DNA of 64,000 bases from Flavobacteriaceae bacterium CG2_30_31_66 (GCA_001873065.1 MNYM01000003.1:1-64000); one strand, 5' to 3'; counted from the stretch's first letter, positions 25,240 through 35,067 are shown. Translations and numbers: made by a program. Notes: a model not told the origin generated them from the letters alone.

Positions 25240-25980
25240 TTAGAAGTCAACTAAGCTAACAAATTTATACCCTTTACGCATGCCATAAATGAGTATTTTT
25301 TCTAAATCTTTTAATTTCGAATCCAGATTTCCATAATCAAAATCATGAAAAAGTACAATTGCTCCTGAATGCATATTTTTTTTGAATTTTTGAAACATTA
25401 AATCATCCGCATTTTCTTTTGGATCCCAATCCATAGTTGTAATTGACCATAACACAGTTTTGATTTTTTTTGTAGCTAAAAAATCAATTTGTTTTTGAGT
25501 AATTGCTCCAAAAGGAGGTCTGTAATATTGAACATCCGTTATTGCATATTTAGAAAATTCATTGAGTGTTTTTGCTACTTGAGATTCCCACAATAATTCT
25601 TTAGAAAATGAAAAACCATTTTCATGATTCCAACTGTGATTTGCAATTAAATGTCCATTTTCTTTGGCAAATTGAATGATTTTTTCATTGTTTTTTATGC
25701 GTTCTCCAACCCAAAAAAAAGTTCCTTTTGCATTGTATGTATTCAAAATTTTGATGATTTTTTCTGAAACTTCAGTTGGACCATCATCAAAAGTGAGTGC
25801 GATTTCTTTTTTTGATAAATTTCCATAAGCAATGGCAAAACCATTGCTATTTTTTTGATACTCTAAAAACACTTTTTCAATGAATGGGAAGCTGTCTTTT
25901 TTAATTTCAAAATCATTTTTAGCATTACTTTTTATCGCGAAAAAGCACATGAGAAACATCAAAAAACGTATAAATTTCAT
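25240..25980 (-). CDS. Secreted polysaccharide deacetylase (CE4, NodB-like)
   Basis: 246 residues with a signal peptide ending near 'FFAIKSNAKN'. All five NodB motifs are visible: 'ALTFDDGPTE', 'ANHSWNHE', 'YYRPPFGAI', 'TTMDWDPKE' and 'AIVLFHDFD'. The family removes N- or O-acetyl groups from chitin, peptidoglycan or xylan-type polymers using a metal held by the Asp-His-His triad. Its ATG directly abuts the TAG stop of the upstream glycosidase gene (TAGATG), so it is translationally coupled to the galactan locus. It may deacetylate the target glycan, but a cell-wall role is also possible. Confidence 0.88.
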   Translation of the reverse strand: MKFIRFLMFLMCFFAIKSNAKNDFEIKKDSFPFIEKVFLEYQKNSNGFAIAYGNLSKKEIALTFDDGPTEVSEKIIKILNTYNAKGTFFWVGERIKNNEKIIQFAKENGHLIANHSWNHENGFSFSKELLWESQVAKTLNEFSKYAITDVQYYRPPFGAITQKQIDFLATKKIKTVLWSITTMDWDPKENADDLMFQKFKKNMHSGAIVLFHDFDYGNLDSKLKDLEKILIYGMRKGYKFVSLVDF

Positions 25981-28530
25981 CTATTTTAAAAGTATTTTGC
26001 GAATCATCATTCCTTGATATTCACTCAGATTTTCCTTATTTATGCCTGGACCAATACTAATTTGAAGCGCTTCAATGAGCGTTTTATCAAATTGTTGTGG
26101 CGCTAAAGATGAAAACCAATACGATTGAAATCCAGGATAAGGTCTTGGCAATAAAACCATTGGAACTATCTTTAAATCAGAAAATGGAATTGATATTGAA
26201 GTCATTTCTGGAGTTAATTCAATGATTTTTCCAAAAACCAACCCGTTTTTTTGCTGAATGGCGATTTGTACTTTTTGTTTTTTTGAAGTTCCAGAAGCAG
26301 CTTCGATTTGTATTGAATTTACCGAATTCAAATGTTTTGAATCATTTTTGAGACTTTTTTCAACCAGCATTTTAAAGGTAAAATCTGCAATTTCTCCTTT
26401 TAAATTGTTGACACTTACATTCAAGGTATTTTCAGACGAAATTTTATGGGCACTAGTTTCAAAACGATAGCCTCTTTGAGCTGGCCATAAAAAACTATGT
26501 TCAGATTCGTTACTTGCATCAAACAAAACAATGATTGGTTCCGATTGTACAATTTTTGTAGTGTATTTTTTTTCTGGAACAAAATCCCAATCAATTGGGT
26601 TTCCTTTTGAATTGTCAGGAAAAATTGTGGAATCATTTTCAGTATAAACAACAATATGATATGTAAATTCATTTCCATAAAGGTTGTTTTTTGGAATCAT
26701 CACTTTATAATGGAAATTATCGATTTTTTCCATCAAATAATTGGTGGTTTTTTGATATCCAGAAGGCCACACAACTTCTACTTTTTCAATTTTTGATGGC
26801 GAAACTACAGCAGCTTCAATCCATAAATCCGTATTTTTTTCAATAGTATTTTTTGGAGAATGAACCACATAAGTTTGGTTAATTTCTTGTTGAGTTGTTG
26901 CAAATTCGTTTAAGGAAATGGTTCCTAATTTTTGATTTTTGTTGATGGATGAAATATCATTTTTAGCATGAAGCAAATAGGTTCCAGGAGAAATTTTGAA
27001 TTTTTGATTGGTGGTTTTTTCAGAAAAAGTATTGTCAGTATTGATACCAGAAATGTAAAAAGTTGCACCCAAATCTGAAAGCGAAATTTCAATATCATTT
27101 TGATTGTTTTGCAACACAGCCACCGTTTTTTTCAAGCTAGCTTTTGCAAAAGGATCATTGACCCAAACAACATCAGGAAGGATTTCTAAACGCCAAATTC
27201 CGTTTTCAATTTTATCTAAAAAATAAGCACCAGTTCCTGAATAAGTTACCAAATTTGAAGCACCAATTCCTGCAATATTTTTTAAATTTTTGATGTTTTT
27301 TGGAATTACCTCAGTTGAATTTGTGTAAAAAAAAGCAGTTTCTGAATTGTAAATTGCCAGATTTTTATCAGGATTTAGTGTTGTATTCCCAAAAGTGTTA
27401 TTGTTTGGATACCGTCCAAAACTTTTTCCATTAGGTGTTTCACGAAAAACAGCAGCAGCAATTTTAAATGAAATTGCTTTTGAAGGCGTGTAAGCAAGGT
27501 TGAAATAATGCGTTTGATATTCAGTATTTGCAAATGCTAAATCAATTGGATCGTAGGCAAATTGTGCTGCAAATTGAAATTTTGCTTCGCGAAAACTTCT
27601 TGCCATTGCAGGAAATAAGGTAGCTTGATTGGTATCTCCTGGATCAAATTCGTAAATAATTCTGGCTTTGTTTTGAAACTTTTTTTTGTCTTTGAACGGA
27701 ATTTGATATGCATCAACATTGGGTAAGTTATTCATTTCTAACAATCTATTTCGAACCAAACCAGTTGGATACCATTGAAAAGTACACCCTTGAATAGTTG
27801 CATCTAAATAATTATCTACAAATTTAGATACTTCAGAAATATTATAAAAAATCGGATTTTTAAAACCAACTTTACGAATCACCTCAACCATTCTGTTGAT
27901 ATATTTTGTGGCAATTGGTCCATTATCGTGCGTTGGTTCGTTGTTGATTTCTAGCGCAATAATATCAGGATCGTTTTTATAGGCAATTCCAGTGTAAGGA
28001 TTTACATGATTCAATAATTGCGTGAAATACCGAATTTGTTTTTCAATAATTTTCTCATCAGCATAGGTTTGCCATTTTTCTAATTTGTTGGAAAATCCTT
28101 GAGTGGGAACATTTTTTTCAGGATAACCATTGTCTCCAACTTTAAAAGGCGTAATCAAGGTTTTAAAACCTCGTTCTTTCATTTTTGCAAGTGTATAATC
28201 TAGCAAATCCAATTGCGGTGAATTGATTAAATTTCCCAAACTATCAGTCACTTCAGCATCCCAAATGTGCACTCTAAAAGCATTTACGTCCAAACGTGAC
28301 AAATGATACACATCTTTGTCTATAGCATTTTTATGGTCTTTATTCACATAATTAATCGCTCTGAAACCGTGTGCAAAAGGCAGTGTATAATTGACGCCAA
28401 AAAGTCGGATTTCTTCTTTGCTTTTTGACCATCTAAAAACACCAAAATCATCAACATAGGTTGATTGTTGTGATTGAATGAACAAATGATTGAAAATGAA
28501 TAGAATTGGTATTAAATACTTAGTGTTCAT
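25981..28530 (-). CDS. Clan GH-A glycoside hydrolase, candidate GH147 beta-galactosidase
   Basis: 849 residues with a signal peptide ending near 'LFIQSQQ'. The N-terminal half (about 25-380) is a TIM barrel: 'EEIRLFGVNYTLPFAHGFRAIN', acid/base Glu in 'IALEINNEPTHD' (near 195) and nucleophile Glu in 'RIIYEFDPGDTNQ' (near 293). The C-terminal half is beta-rich and ends in a domain with a CBM-like look. Clan GH-A is clear; the exact family is not. GH147 beta-galactosidases are known from Bacteroides beta-1,4-galactan loci next to GH53, which makes that family the best guess here; GH5- or GH42-like families remain possible. Stop and start codons abut on both sides (TAGATG), giving tight coupling to GH43 and CE4. 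Confidence 0.72.
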   Translation of the reverse strand: MNTKYLIPILFIFNHLFIQSQQSTYVDDFGVFRWSKSKEEIRLFGVNYTLPFAHGFRAINYVNKDHKNAIDKDVYHLSRLDVNAFRVHIWDAEVTDSLGNLINSPQLDLLDYTLAKMKERGFKTLITPFKVGDNGYPEKNVPTQGFSNKLEKWQTYADEKIIEKQIRYFTQLLNHVNPYTGIAYKNDPDIIALEINNEPTHDNGPIATKYINRMVEVIRKVGFKNPIFYNISEVSKFVDNYLDATIQGCTFQWYPTGLVRNRLLEMNNLPNVDAYQIPFKDKKKFQNKARIIYEFDPGDTNQATLFPAMARSFREAKFQFAAQFAYDPIDLAFANTEYQTHYFNLAYTPSKAISFKIAAAVFRETPNGKSFGRYPNNNTFGNTTLNPDKNLAIYNSETAFFYTNSTEVIPKNIKNLKNIAGIGASNLVTYSGTGAYFLDKIENGIWRLEILPDVVWVNDPFAKASLKKTVAVLQNNQNDIEISLSDLGATFYISGINTDNTFSEKTTNQKFKISPGTYLLHAKNDISSINKNQKLGTISLNEFATTQQEINQTYVVHSPKNTIEKNTDLWIEAAVVSPSKIEKVEVVWPSGYQKTTNYLMEKIDNFHYKVMIPKNNLYGNEFTYHIVVYTENDSTIFPDNSKGNPIDWDFVPEKKYTTKIVQSEPIIVLFDASNESEHSFLWPAQRGYRFETSAHKISSENTLNVSVNNLKGEIADFTFKMLVEKSLKNDSKHLNSVNSIQIEAASGTSKKQKVQIAIQQKNGLVFGKIIELTPEMTSISIPFSDLKIVPMVLLPRPYPGFQSYWFSSLAPQQFDKTLIEALQISIGPGINKENLSEYQGMMIRKILLK

Positions 28531-29430
28531 CTATTTTATAGCTTTTATTCCTGATTTAGTCATTATTACTTCTTTTATGTTTCCATTATTATCATACTCT
28601 AGATAGTCTACACAAACTCTTCTTTCATAAGGGCTTGGACCTTGAATATGATAAAATAAATACCATTTTTCTTTTATTTTAATAATTGAATGATGAGAAT
28701 TTCTGGAGTCATTATCAAAAAAAGATCCTTTATAAGTATAGGGGCCTAAAATTGTTGATGCAGTTGAGTAAACTAATATTTGTTTGTCTTCTCCATTTCT
28801 TTTAATCATTGTTGGGTATGTAAAATAATAAAGATTATCCTTTTTATGTACCCAAATGCCTTCGTGATAGTTTTTCAAATCTAACTTTTGAATTTTTCCG
28901 TTAATTTCCGTTAAATTATTTTTAAGTTTTGCTACGGCTACACCATTTCCACCACCATAAAATAAATATGGTGTTTTGTCATCATCAATAAAAATATGCG
29001 GATCAAAAGACAAAACACCTTCAACTGCCTCTTTTCCAATAATTGGTTTCCCTAAGGAATCTTTAAAAGGACCATTAGGATTTTTAGAAACAGCAACGCC
29101 AATTTGAAATTCTGCAGGAAAGAAAAAGTAATATTTTCCTTTCCATTTTATTGCATCAGGAGCAAAAGCCGAATTTTTAGCCCAAGATATTTTATCTAGA
29201 TTAAATATTTCACCCTCATTTTTCCAGTTAATTAAATCTTTTGATGAAAATGTATGCCATCTTTTCATCTCAGACCAATCTTTGCTATCTTTCTCATCAG
29301 TTGAAGGGTATATCCAATATGTATTATCCCAATAATGTATTGAAGGGTCTGCATAAAAATCAGGTAAAATTGGTTTTTGAGCCTTACAAAATCCAAAAAC
29401 AAAAAACATAAAGAACGTAAATAATTTCAT
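28531..29430 (-). CDS. Secreted GH43 family glycosidase
   Basis: 299 residues with a short signal peptide ('MKLFTFFMFFVFGFCKAQ'). The five-bladed propeller of GH43 carries all three catalytic acids: base Asp in 'PDFYADPSIHYW', pKa-modulating Asp in 'LSFDPHIFIDDD' and acid Glu in 'YHEGIWVHKKD'. The common activities are alpha-L-arabinofuranosidase, beta-xylosidase and galactan-acting enzymes. In this locus an arabinofuranosidase removing arabinose from galactan side chains is the simplest inference. It is followed directly by the clan GH-A gene (TAGATG junction). Confidence 0.88.
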   Translation of the reverse strand: MKLFTFFMFFVFGFCKAQKPILPDFYADPSIHYWDNTYWIYPSTDEKDSKDWSEMKRWHTFSSKDLINWKNEGEIFNLDKISWAKNSAFAPDAIKWKGKYYFFFPAEFQIGVAVSKNPNGPFKDSLGKPIIGKEAVEGVLSFDPHIFIDDDKTPYLFYGGGNGVAVAKLKNNLTEINGKIQKLDLKNYHEGIWVHKKDNLYYFTYPTMIKRNGEDKQILVYSTASTILGPYTYKGSFFDNDSRNSHHSIIKIKEKWYLFYHIQGPSPYERRVCVDYLEYDNNGNIKEVIMTKSGIKAIK

Positions 29431-29533
29431 GTATTATTTTTTAAATATGACTCGTAACATTCAAATCAAACTTTTTGTGTTAACAATAGTTAGACATGGG
29501 TGTTTCATTATGAAAATTAGTAATGTAAGGTAC

Positions 29534-32500
29534 CTAATTCTTGATAAATTTAATTCTTTTTTGAGAATTTTTTGATGAAATGGATAATATATATATTCCT
29601 GAATTTAGGATTGAAATATCTATAGACTTTTCGCTATTACTATCAAAATTAATATTTTTCAATACTTTACCCAATAAATCAGTTATTTTAATATTAAATT
29701 CATTTATATGATTCAAATTTTGAATATATAAAGTTTCTGAAACTGGGTTTGGATATAAAGTAATTTCACTGAATTCCTTTGATATGGAATCTAGATTTAA
29801 AGTACCTGCTGCTACTACATTAATTTCGGTATTAACCTTTTCTTCAGCAAGCCTAGTCCAATTAACTTTTTCTTTGATTTCTATAATTAATTTGTAATTT
29901 TTTGGACTAGTTAAATTTGAGCTTAGTGTTGCATTCGCGGGAATTGTAAATGAAAATGACCCTGTTTTATTTGTGCCTCCAGGAGCAGAAACTACTTCAC
30001 CATTAACAAGAGCGTCTTCCCAAATATTAAAAGTTGCATCACCATATCTATTAATAGCGCAATAAATATAGTTATCTGAAACTGGACTGGTATATTCGTA
30101 ATCTAAAGTAATAGTGCTTCCAGCTTCTACTTCTGTCAGCTTTGTTGAAGTAAATTTAATCGAGGGAATCAATGAAGTACATGTAATAACCTCAACTTCT
30201 GCCAAAGCGAGAGTTTTTGTTCCTGGAATCAGAATAAGAAGATATTGACCTACTTTATTTACATCAATTGATGCTTTCTCACCAGCAGGACCTTCATGAA
30301 AATAATTCCAGACAGATGAATTTGCCAGTAAGGCTGCTGGATCATAGGATGAAAAAGGAGTTTCAGAGAAGAAGACATAAAAATCAGCTAAACGTTCTGA
30401 ACAACAGTCAGTACGATTCCAAATATTGATTTTATTTACCGTATTGACGCTATTTAAATTAAGCATCCACCATGGGTTTAATGTGTTTTCTTGTGTATGA
30501 GTAACTGATCCAGAATAAAATGCGCCGTTTGTAATTCCATCTATCGCTTTAGAAGCGTCACCACCAAAGGCAGTAGAAGACTGTGATGCTGTAAATAGAC
30601 TATTAGAACCCGGAAGCATTGTATTTTCAATTGGGAAATCATTAATTGAAATAAGAACTCCTTTATCTATTGATTTGATTTCACCATTTTCCATTCCTAT
30701 AAAAATCTCATCTCCATATTTAATTTTTTCCCTCAAATTTACTGTAACTACATCAAATAAGTTGCTTACACTAGTAACACTCTGCTTTGCGCCATTAATT
30801 TTAACATAAAAATTAGTACTTTGAGCACTAATATCCTCTAATCTTTTTGAGAAAACTAATTGTAAAGCACTTCCTTCTTTTATGATTATTCCTTTAATTA
30901 ATTGGGGAGGAATACCTGAAGAAAAATTTTGTACTCGAAAATTTTCAATTATTTTTAGTTTGCCATTATCTAAGCTTTCCATTTCAGTACCTGAATATGA
31001 TATTTCAAGTTCATTTTCTAAATAAACGTTTGATGCAAGTGTTACTATATATCTAGTATAATCGTCGTTTTTTAGTTGAATTGAACTAATAGCGACAAAC
31101 TCTTGAGTTTGTTTATTTATGACTTTAAAAAAATTATTTTCAGTTGATTTCATTTCTTTATTGAAAATCAATTCTATTTGAGATCCCTCTGTATTAGTTT
31201 TAGCTTCTTTTAACAATGGTGAAGAACCAGAAAGTAAATTATCAATTATAAGATCATCTACTTCCTCAAAGTAAATTTCGTTTATTGATTGAAGGTTCCC
31301 ATTTGAATAATCCAACGTAAGATAATCGCTATTTAGGATAGCATTTTGAGTTGTAAGTTCTATTTCCATGTTAGTGACATTGAAACTCGACTCAATAATA
31401 TTAATCAATTCATTATTTTCATTTTTAATTTCAAGACCCTGAATATTTGTGTTTTCAAGTGCTAATTCAGAAAGTTTAATTTTAATAACTTTAGAATCTC
31501 CCTCAACCTTTGCCGATTTTATTTTTGGCAATGTAGCTGATGTGATTGTATATGTTTCACCAGCAACAGTATTAAAATGAAAATAATTATCAATTGAGGT
31601 TATTGCCAACCTTTCTCCTGCTTGGTTCTTTACAATAATTATTTTACCCTCCCAAGGACTTTTTAATTTGCAGATTTTCCCTTTTTCACTAAAAATTTTA
31701 ATATCTGAAATTTCACCATTTTTATAATTGGCAGATACAAGGAAAGCTCCCTCAGTTCTAAAATTGTTTATTGTAATGTTTTTCCATGCAGATGGAACAG
31801 CAGGAAATATTCGAATAATTCCATTCCAACTTTGCAATACCATATAATTGATAGACTCAACAACTGAAAGAGGTGTTTCAATAACTGGACCACCAGGTTC
31901 ATAATACATTGTATTGTACTGAATCAAACCGTTTGATTCCATCAAGTTTAAGGTTGATAATGCTTTATTACCTTGTCCTAAAGTAGAATACATTGAACTA
32001 CCAATTGGAAATGTAAATCCTGCAAACCCTGATTGATTTGTGAGAACTAGCCAACGTTCAAGTGATTTCTCAATCAAATTTTTTTCATTTTCTCCTTGTT
32101 CTGGATTTACATTATGATACGGGTAAATTGACATTAAATGTGAGGCATGACGATGCCCGTGGTCAAAACCTTGGTCTGCATTTACCCTATATCCATTGTC
32201 GTCAGTTGGAAAATCGGTAAGATTATCCAAATTTTCTTTCCATAGTGCACTTTGAGAATCGTTCAATCCAAGCTCTTCATTCATTGATAACAAAGTTTCT
32301 AAAACCCATTTAACAGACATTAGTCCATAGTTAGCATCTGGATGTTCTCGTGTTTCATGACCCTCATATTCAGGAGAAATTGAAGGTGCAAGATGATATT
32401 TACCATCTGATTCCTTTTTTAGTTTCGACAAAAGAAAAGTTGCATTGTCTTTAAGCATAGGAAAAAGCTTGGCACCAATAGAATCGTCACCTGAATATTT

Positions 32501-33727
32501 CCAAAATTTCCAATAACAGTGCAACATCCAAGACATATTACCAAATTCATTGCCCCAAGGTCCTATACCTTCATATGTAGTATTTCTGGCGATATTGATA
32601 CCAACACCATTTGCATTCTGTGAAAATACACCAGAGTTATAAAGCCTGTCCATGCCATTTATTAATGAGCGACCTGCATCAAGTTTATTAGAACTATACA
32701 TTGGGTAATAGGATAATTGGGCGTTTAAATTCCACCAAATAGCACCCCAGCCAGTTTCCCAAATCCAAGTGCCTTGAGTATCGATTATTAAATCGGAATT
32801 TTCGGCAGAGGCAGAAGCAAATTTATATAATTGCACGTACCAATATTTTTCCCAGAATGCATCATCTTGAATATTGAGATAACTAGATTCCATATAAGAA
32901 TGCCACCATTGTTGATGTTTTTCAGCTATTGAAGTAAATCCTTTCGAGATAGCAGTTTGTAAACGAGATATGGCATCAGTGCTGGCAAGATTTGCTGCAG
33001 TAGATGTGTTATTGTTATCACTAGTTCCTATTACTGCGTAAAGTATTTTAGTATTTGCATCAGGCTGAATTAGTTGTGAAGCAATAACATGTGCACCCCT
33101 TTTTTTCATCTTATTAATTACTAAATCAATTGCGCCATTTTTGCTTAACTCAGGTTTTGGAGGTAAATGGTCTGAATAATCATCAGGGTTTTTATTTTCA
33201 ATATATATTTTTGGAGAAATTCCCCACTCTTCACGAATTCCTAAAAATGCATTTACTTCATCGTTTTCTCCTTTTAGTTTTACTACAAAAACATTGTCTA
33301 TACGATCTACAAAAGCACTCCAATTAATGACACCTTTATTTGTTGTTATAACTCCGCTAGCTTCACCATCGTATAAATTCATTCTCATAGTTTGGTTTAT
33401 GATTTCACCAACAGGAGTGATAATTATATTTCCGACATAAACTCTTGAATCTGTATATTCAAAATTTGGAATTTGATTATGAGAAATGGCTTTGTAATGA
33501 GCCATCAGCATTCGCAGTCCATTAGAATTTTTAGGGTCTTTCATAATCATTGCTCCCTCAATTCCATTACCTATAAAAGCACCATGATAAAAATTTTCGT
33601 CAATATTATTATTCCAAGTAAGATCTTGTTTCGCAATAAATTCTGCCCAATTTGAAGGCTGTGAGTAACCAAGAAAGATTTGACTAAACACAAAAAATGC
33701 TAGTATGAAAATATTTTTTTTATTCAT
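29534..33727 (-). CDS. Multidomain GH95-type glycosidase with T9SS sorting domain
   Basis: 1397 residues with a signal peptide ('VFSQIFLGYSQ'). Residues about 25-720 form a GH95-like enzyme: 'FYHGAFIGNGIEGAMIM' near the start and the GH95 signature 'DHGHRHASHLMSIYPYH' near 526. GH95 members are alpha-L-fucosidases or alpha-L-galactosidases. Residues about 725-1040 hold three SwmB-like beta-repeats. A discoidin/F5-8-type domain follows (about 1041-1180, 'SSTAFGGDASKAIDGITNG'), then one copy of an unnamed beta-domain (about 1190-1309, 'NYIYCAINRYGDATF'), then a type A T9SS sorting domain ('ITLYPNPVSETLYI...KRIKFIKN'). The last two domains closely match the small protein encoded upstream. It is likely surface-anchored or secreted. 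Confidence 0.8.
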   Translation of the reverse strand: MNKKNIFILAFFVFSQIFLGYSQPSNWAEFIAKQDLTWNNNIDENFYHGAFIGNGIEGAMIMKDPKNSNGLRMLMAHYKAISHNQIPNFEYTDSRVYVGNIIITPVGEIINQTMRMNLYDGEASGVITTNKGVINWSAFVDRIDNVFVVKLKGENDEVNAFLGIREEWGISPKIYIENKNPDDYSDHLPPKPELSKNGAIDLVINKMKKRGAHVIASQLIQPDANTKILYAVIGTSDNNNTSTAANLASTDAISRLQTAISKGFTSIAEKHQQWWHSYMESSYLNIQDDAFWEKYWYVQLYKFASASAENSDLIIDTQGTWIWETGWGAIWWNLNAQLSYYPMYSSNKLDAGRSLINGMDRLYNSGVFSQNANGVGINIARNTTYEGIGPWGNEFGNMSWMLHCYWKFWKYSGDDSIGAKLFPMLKDNATFLLSKLKKESDGKYHLAPSISPEYEGHETREHPDANYGLMSVKWVLETLLSMNEELGLNDSQSALWKENLDNLTDFPTDDNGYRVNADQGFDHGHRHASHLMSIYPYHNVNPEQGENEKNLIEKSLERWLVLTNQSGFAGFTFPIGSSMYSTLGQGNKALSTLNLMESNGLIQYNTMYYEPGGPVIETPLSVVESINYMVLQSWNGIIRIFPAVPSAWKNITINNFRTEGAFLVSANYKNGEISDIKIFSEKGKICKLKSPWEGKIIIVKNQAGERLAITSIDNYFHFNTVAGETYTITSATLPKIKSAKVEGDSKVIKIKLSELALENTNIQGLEIKNENNELINIIESSFNVTNMEIELTTQNAILNSDYLTLDYSNGNLQSINEIYFEEVDDLIIDNLLSGSSPLLKEAKTNTEGSQIELIFNKEMKSTENNFFKVINKQTQEFVAISSIQLKNDDYTRYIVTLASNVYLENELEISYSGTEMESLDNGKLKIIENFRVQNFSSGIPPQLIKGIIIKEGSALQLVFSKRLEDISAQSTNFYVKINGAKQSVTSVSNLFDVVTVNLREKIKYGDEIFIGMENGEIKSIDKGVLISINDFPIENTMLPGSNSLFTASQSSTAFGGDASKAIDGITNGAFYSGSVTHTQENTLNPWWMLNLNSVNTVNKINIWNRTDCCSERLADFYVFFSETPFSSYDPAALLANSSVWNYFHEGPAGEKASIDVNKVGQYLLILIPGTKTLALAEVEVITCTSLIPSIKFTSTKLTEVEAGSTITLDYEYTSPVSDNYIYCAINRYGDATFNIWEDALVNGEVVSAPGGTNKTGSFSFTIPANATLSSNLTSPKNYKLIIEIKEKVNWTRLAEEKVNTEINVVAAGTLNLDSISKEFSEITLYPNPVSETLYIQNLNHINEFNIKITDLLGKVLKNINFDSNSEKSIDISILNSGIYILSISSKNSQKRIKFIKN

Positions 33728-33857
33728 TGTTACTATAACTTAAAGATTAATGTTTTTAGATACCTCCATTGGAAGCTTGAAAATTTGAAGATTGTGATTT
33801 TGATAACTAAAAAATAGTAGCTTGCTTTATTTTAATTAAATTACTATTCACTTTTTT

Positions 33858-33911
33858 AAATTCAACATTTTTAGCCAAATAAGCATCAAAAAAGCTAAAA
33901 ATGTTGAATTT
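33858..33911 (-). promoter_or_regulatory. Long intercistronic hairpin in the galactan locus
   Basis: AAATTCAACATTTTTAGC and GCTAAAAATGTTGAATTT form a perfect 18-bp stem with an 18-base loop, between the small beta-domain gene and the GH95 gene. No T run follows on the coding strand, so it is more likely an mRNA-stability or processing hairpin, or a partial terminator, than a full terminator. Confidence 0.6.
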
Positions 33912-33929
33912 TAATTTGTGTTGTAAGAT

Positions 33930-34970
33930 TTAATTTTTGATAAATTTCATTCTTTTTTGAGAATCTCCTGATAAAATTGATATAATATATATTCCAGATG
34001 ATAAGCCTGAAACATCAATTTGTGATTTTTTTTCACGAGAAATATATACTTCTTTACCTAAAATATTTACAATTTTAATAGTTGAAACATCCAAATTATT
34101 AATACCATTTATTTGAAGTCTATTATTAGTTGGATTTGGATATATTGAAATATTATTTAGTTGTTCTGTTATAGAATCTATACTTAATGTACCAGCAGCT
34201 ACTATAGAAATTTCTTTAGCGACTTTTTGTTCAGCGAGCACTGTCCATCCAACCTTTTCTTTCATTTCAATGGCTAATTTATAATTCACTGGACTAGTTA
34301 AGTTTGCTGTTAGCGTTGCATTTGCAGGAATTGTAAATGAAAATGAACCAGTTACATCTGTACCTGCTGGTGCAGAAGCTACATCCCCACCTACAAGAGT
34401 TGCTTGCCACGAATTAAATGTTTCATCACCGTATCTATTTATAGCACAGTAAATATAATTGTCTGAACCAGAGCTTGTATATTTATAATTTACGTTGATA
34501 GTACTTCCTACCTCTGCTGCTGTTAAATCAGAAGTAATCGTAATTGAATTTGAACTTGGATTAGTTGCTGCTATTATATTAATTTTTGTTGAAGGATATG
34601 CACCAGCCAGCCATGTAGTGCCGCCAACAGTCCTCATTTCAATTACTAATTTGTAATGAAATGTACTTGGTAAATCTGCAGTTAGTGTGGTTCCAGCAGG
34701 AATAAAAAGGTCGAATGAACCTGTTACATCAGTCCCTGCAGAAACAGGACTTAAAAATGCGTCTGCAATTTTCGCGTTCCATTCGCCACTTTCAGTATAT
34801 TTATTTATTGCACAATAAATTTGTACATCAACAGCGCTAGTAAATTTATAATTTACAGTAACTGTACTTCCTACTTCTGCTGTTGTTAATTCTGCTGAAG
34901 TAAACTCAATGGATTGTGCATTTATAAAACTTGCTACAAATAATGCAATAAAAAGTAATTGTTTTTTCAT
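33930..34970 (-). CDS. Secreted protein of two unnamed beta-domains plus T9SS sorting domain
   Basis: 346 residues: a signal peptide (1-18, 'LFVASFINAQ'), two tandem repeats of about 115 residues (about 20-134 and 143-258) and a type A T9SS sorting domain (260-346, 'ISIYPNPTNNRLQI...KRMKFIKN'). Each repeat runs from 'TSAELTTAEVGSTVTVNYKFTS' through 'IYCAINRYGDETF' and 'GSFSFTIPANATL' to 'YKLAIEMKEKVGW'. The same domain occurs once in the GH95 protein encoded next. There is no catalytic domain, so it is probably a surface glycan-binding protein, by inference from its place between GH53 and GH95. I know no family name for the domain. Confidence 0.75.
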   Translation of the reverse strand: MKKQLLFIALFVASFINAQSIEFTSAELTTAEVGSTVTVNYKFTSAVDVQIYCAINKYTESGEWNAKIADAFLSPVSAGTDVTGSFDLFIPAGTTLTADLPSTFHYKLVIEMRTVGGTTWLAGAYPSTKINIIAATNPSSNSITITSDLTAAEVGSTINVNYKYTSSGSDNYIYCAINRYGDETFNSWQATLVGGDVASAPAGTDVTGSFSFTIPANATLTANLTSPVNYKLAIEMKEKVGWTVLAEQKVAKEISIVAAGTLSIDSITEQLNNISIYPNPTNNRLQINGINNLDVSTIKIVNILGKEVYISREKKSQIDVSGLSSGIYIISILSGDSQKRMKFIKN

Positions 34971-35067
34971 GATATAAAAATTTAAATTAATGGTTATGAG
35001 TTAATGATTGTAAAACAATAGAGCTTAACTCTGAATCTCTATTTTCTTTTCTATTGATTTATATTTT

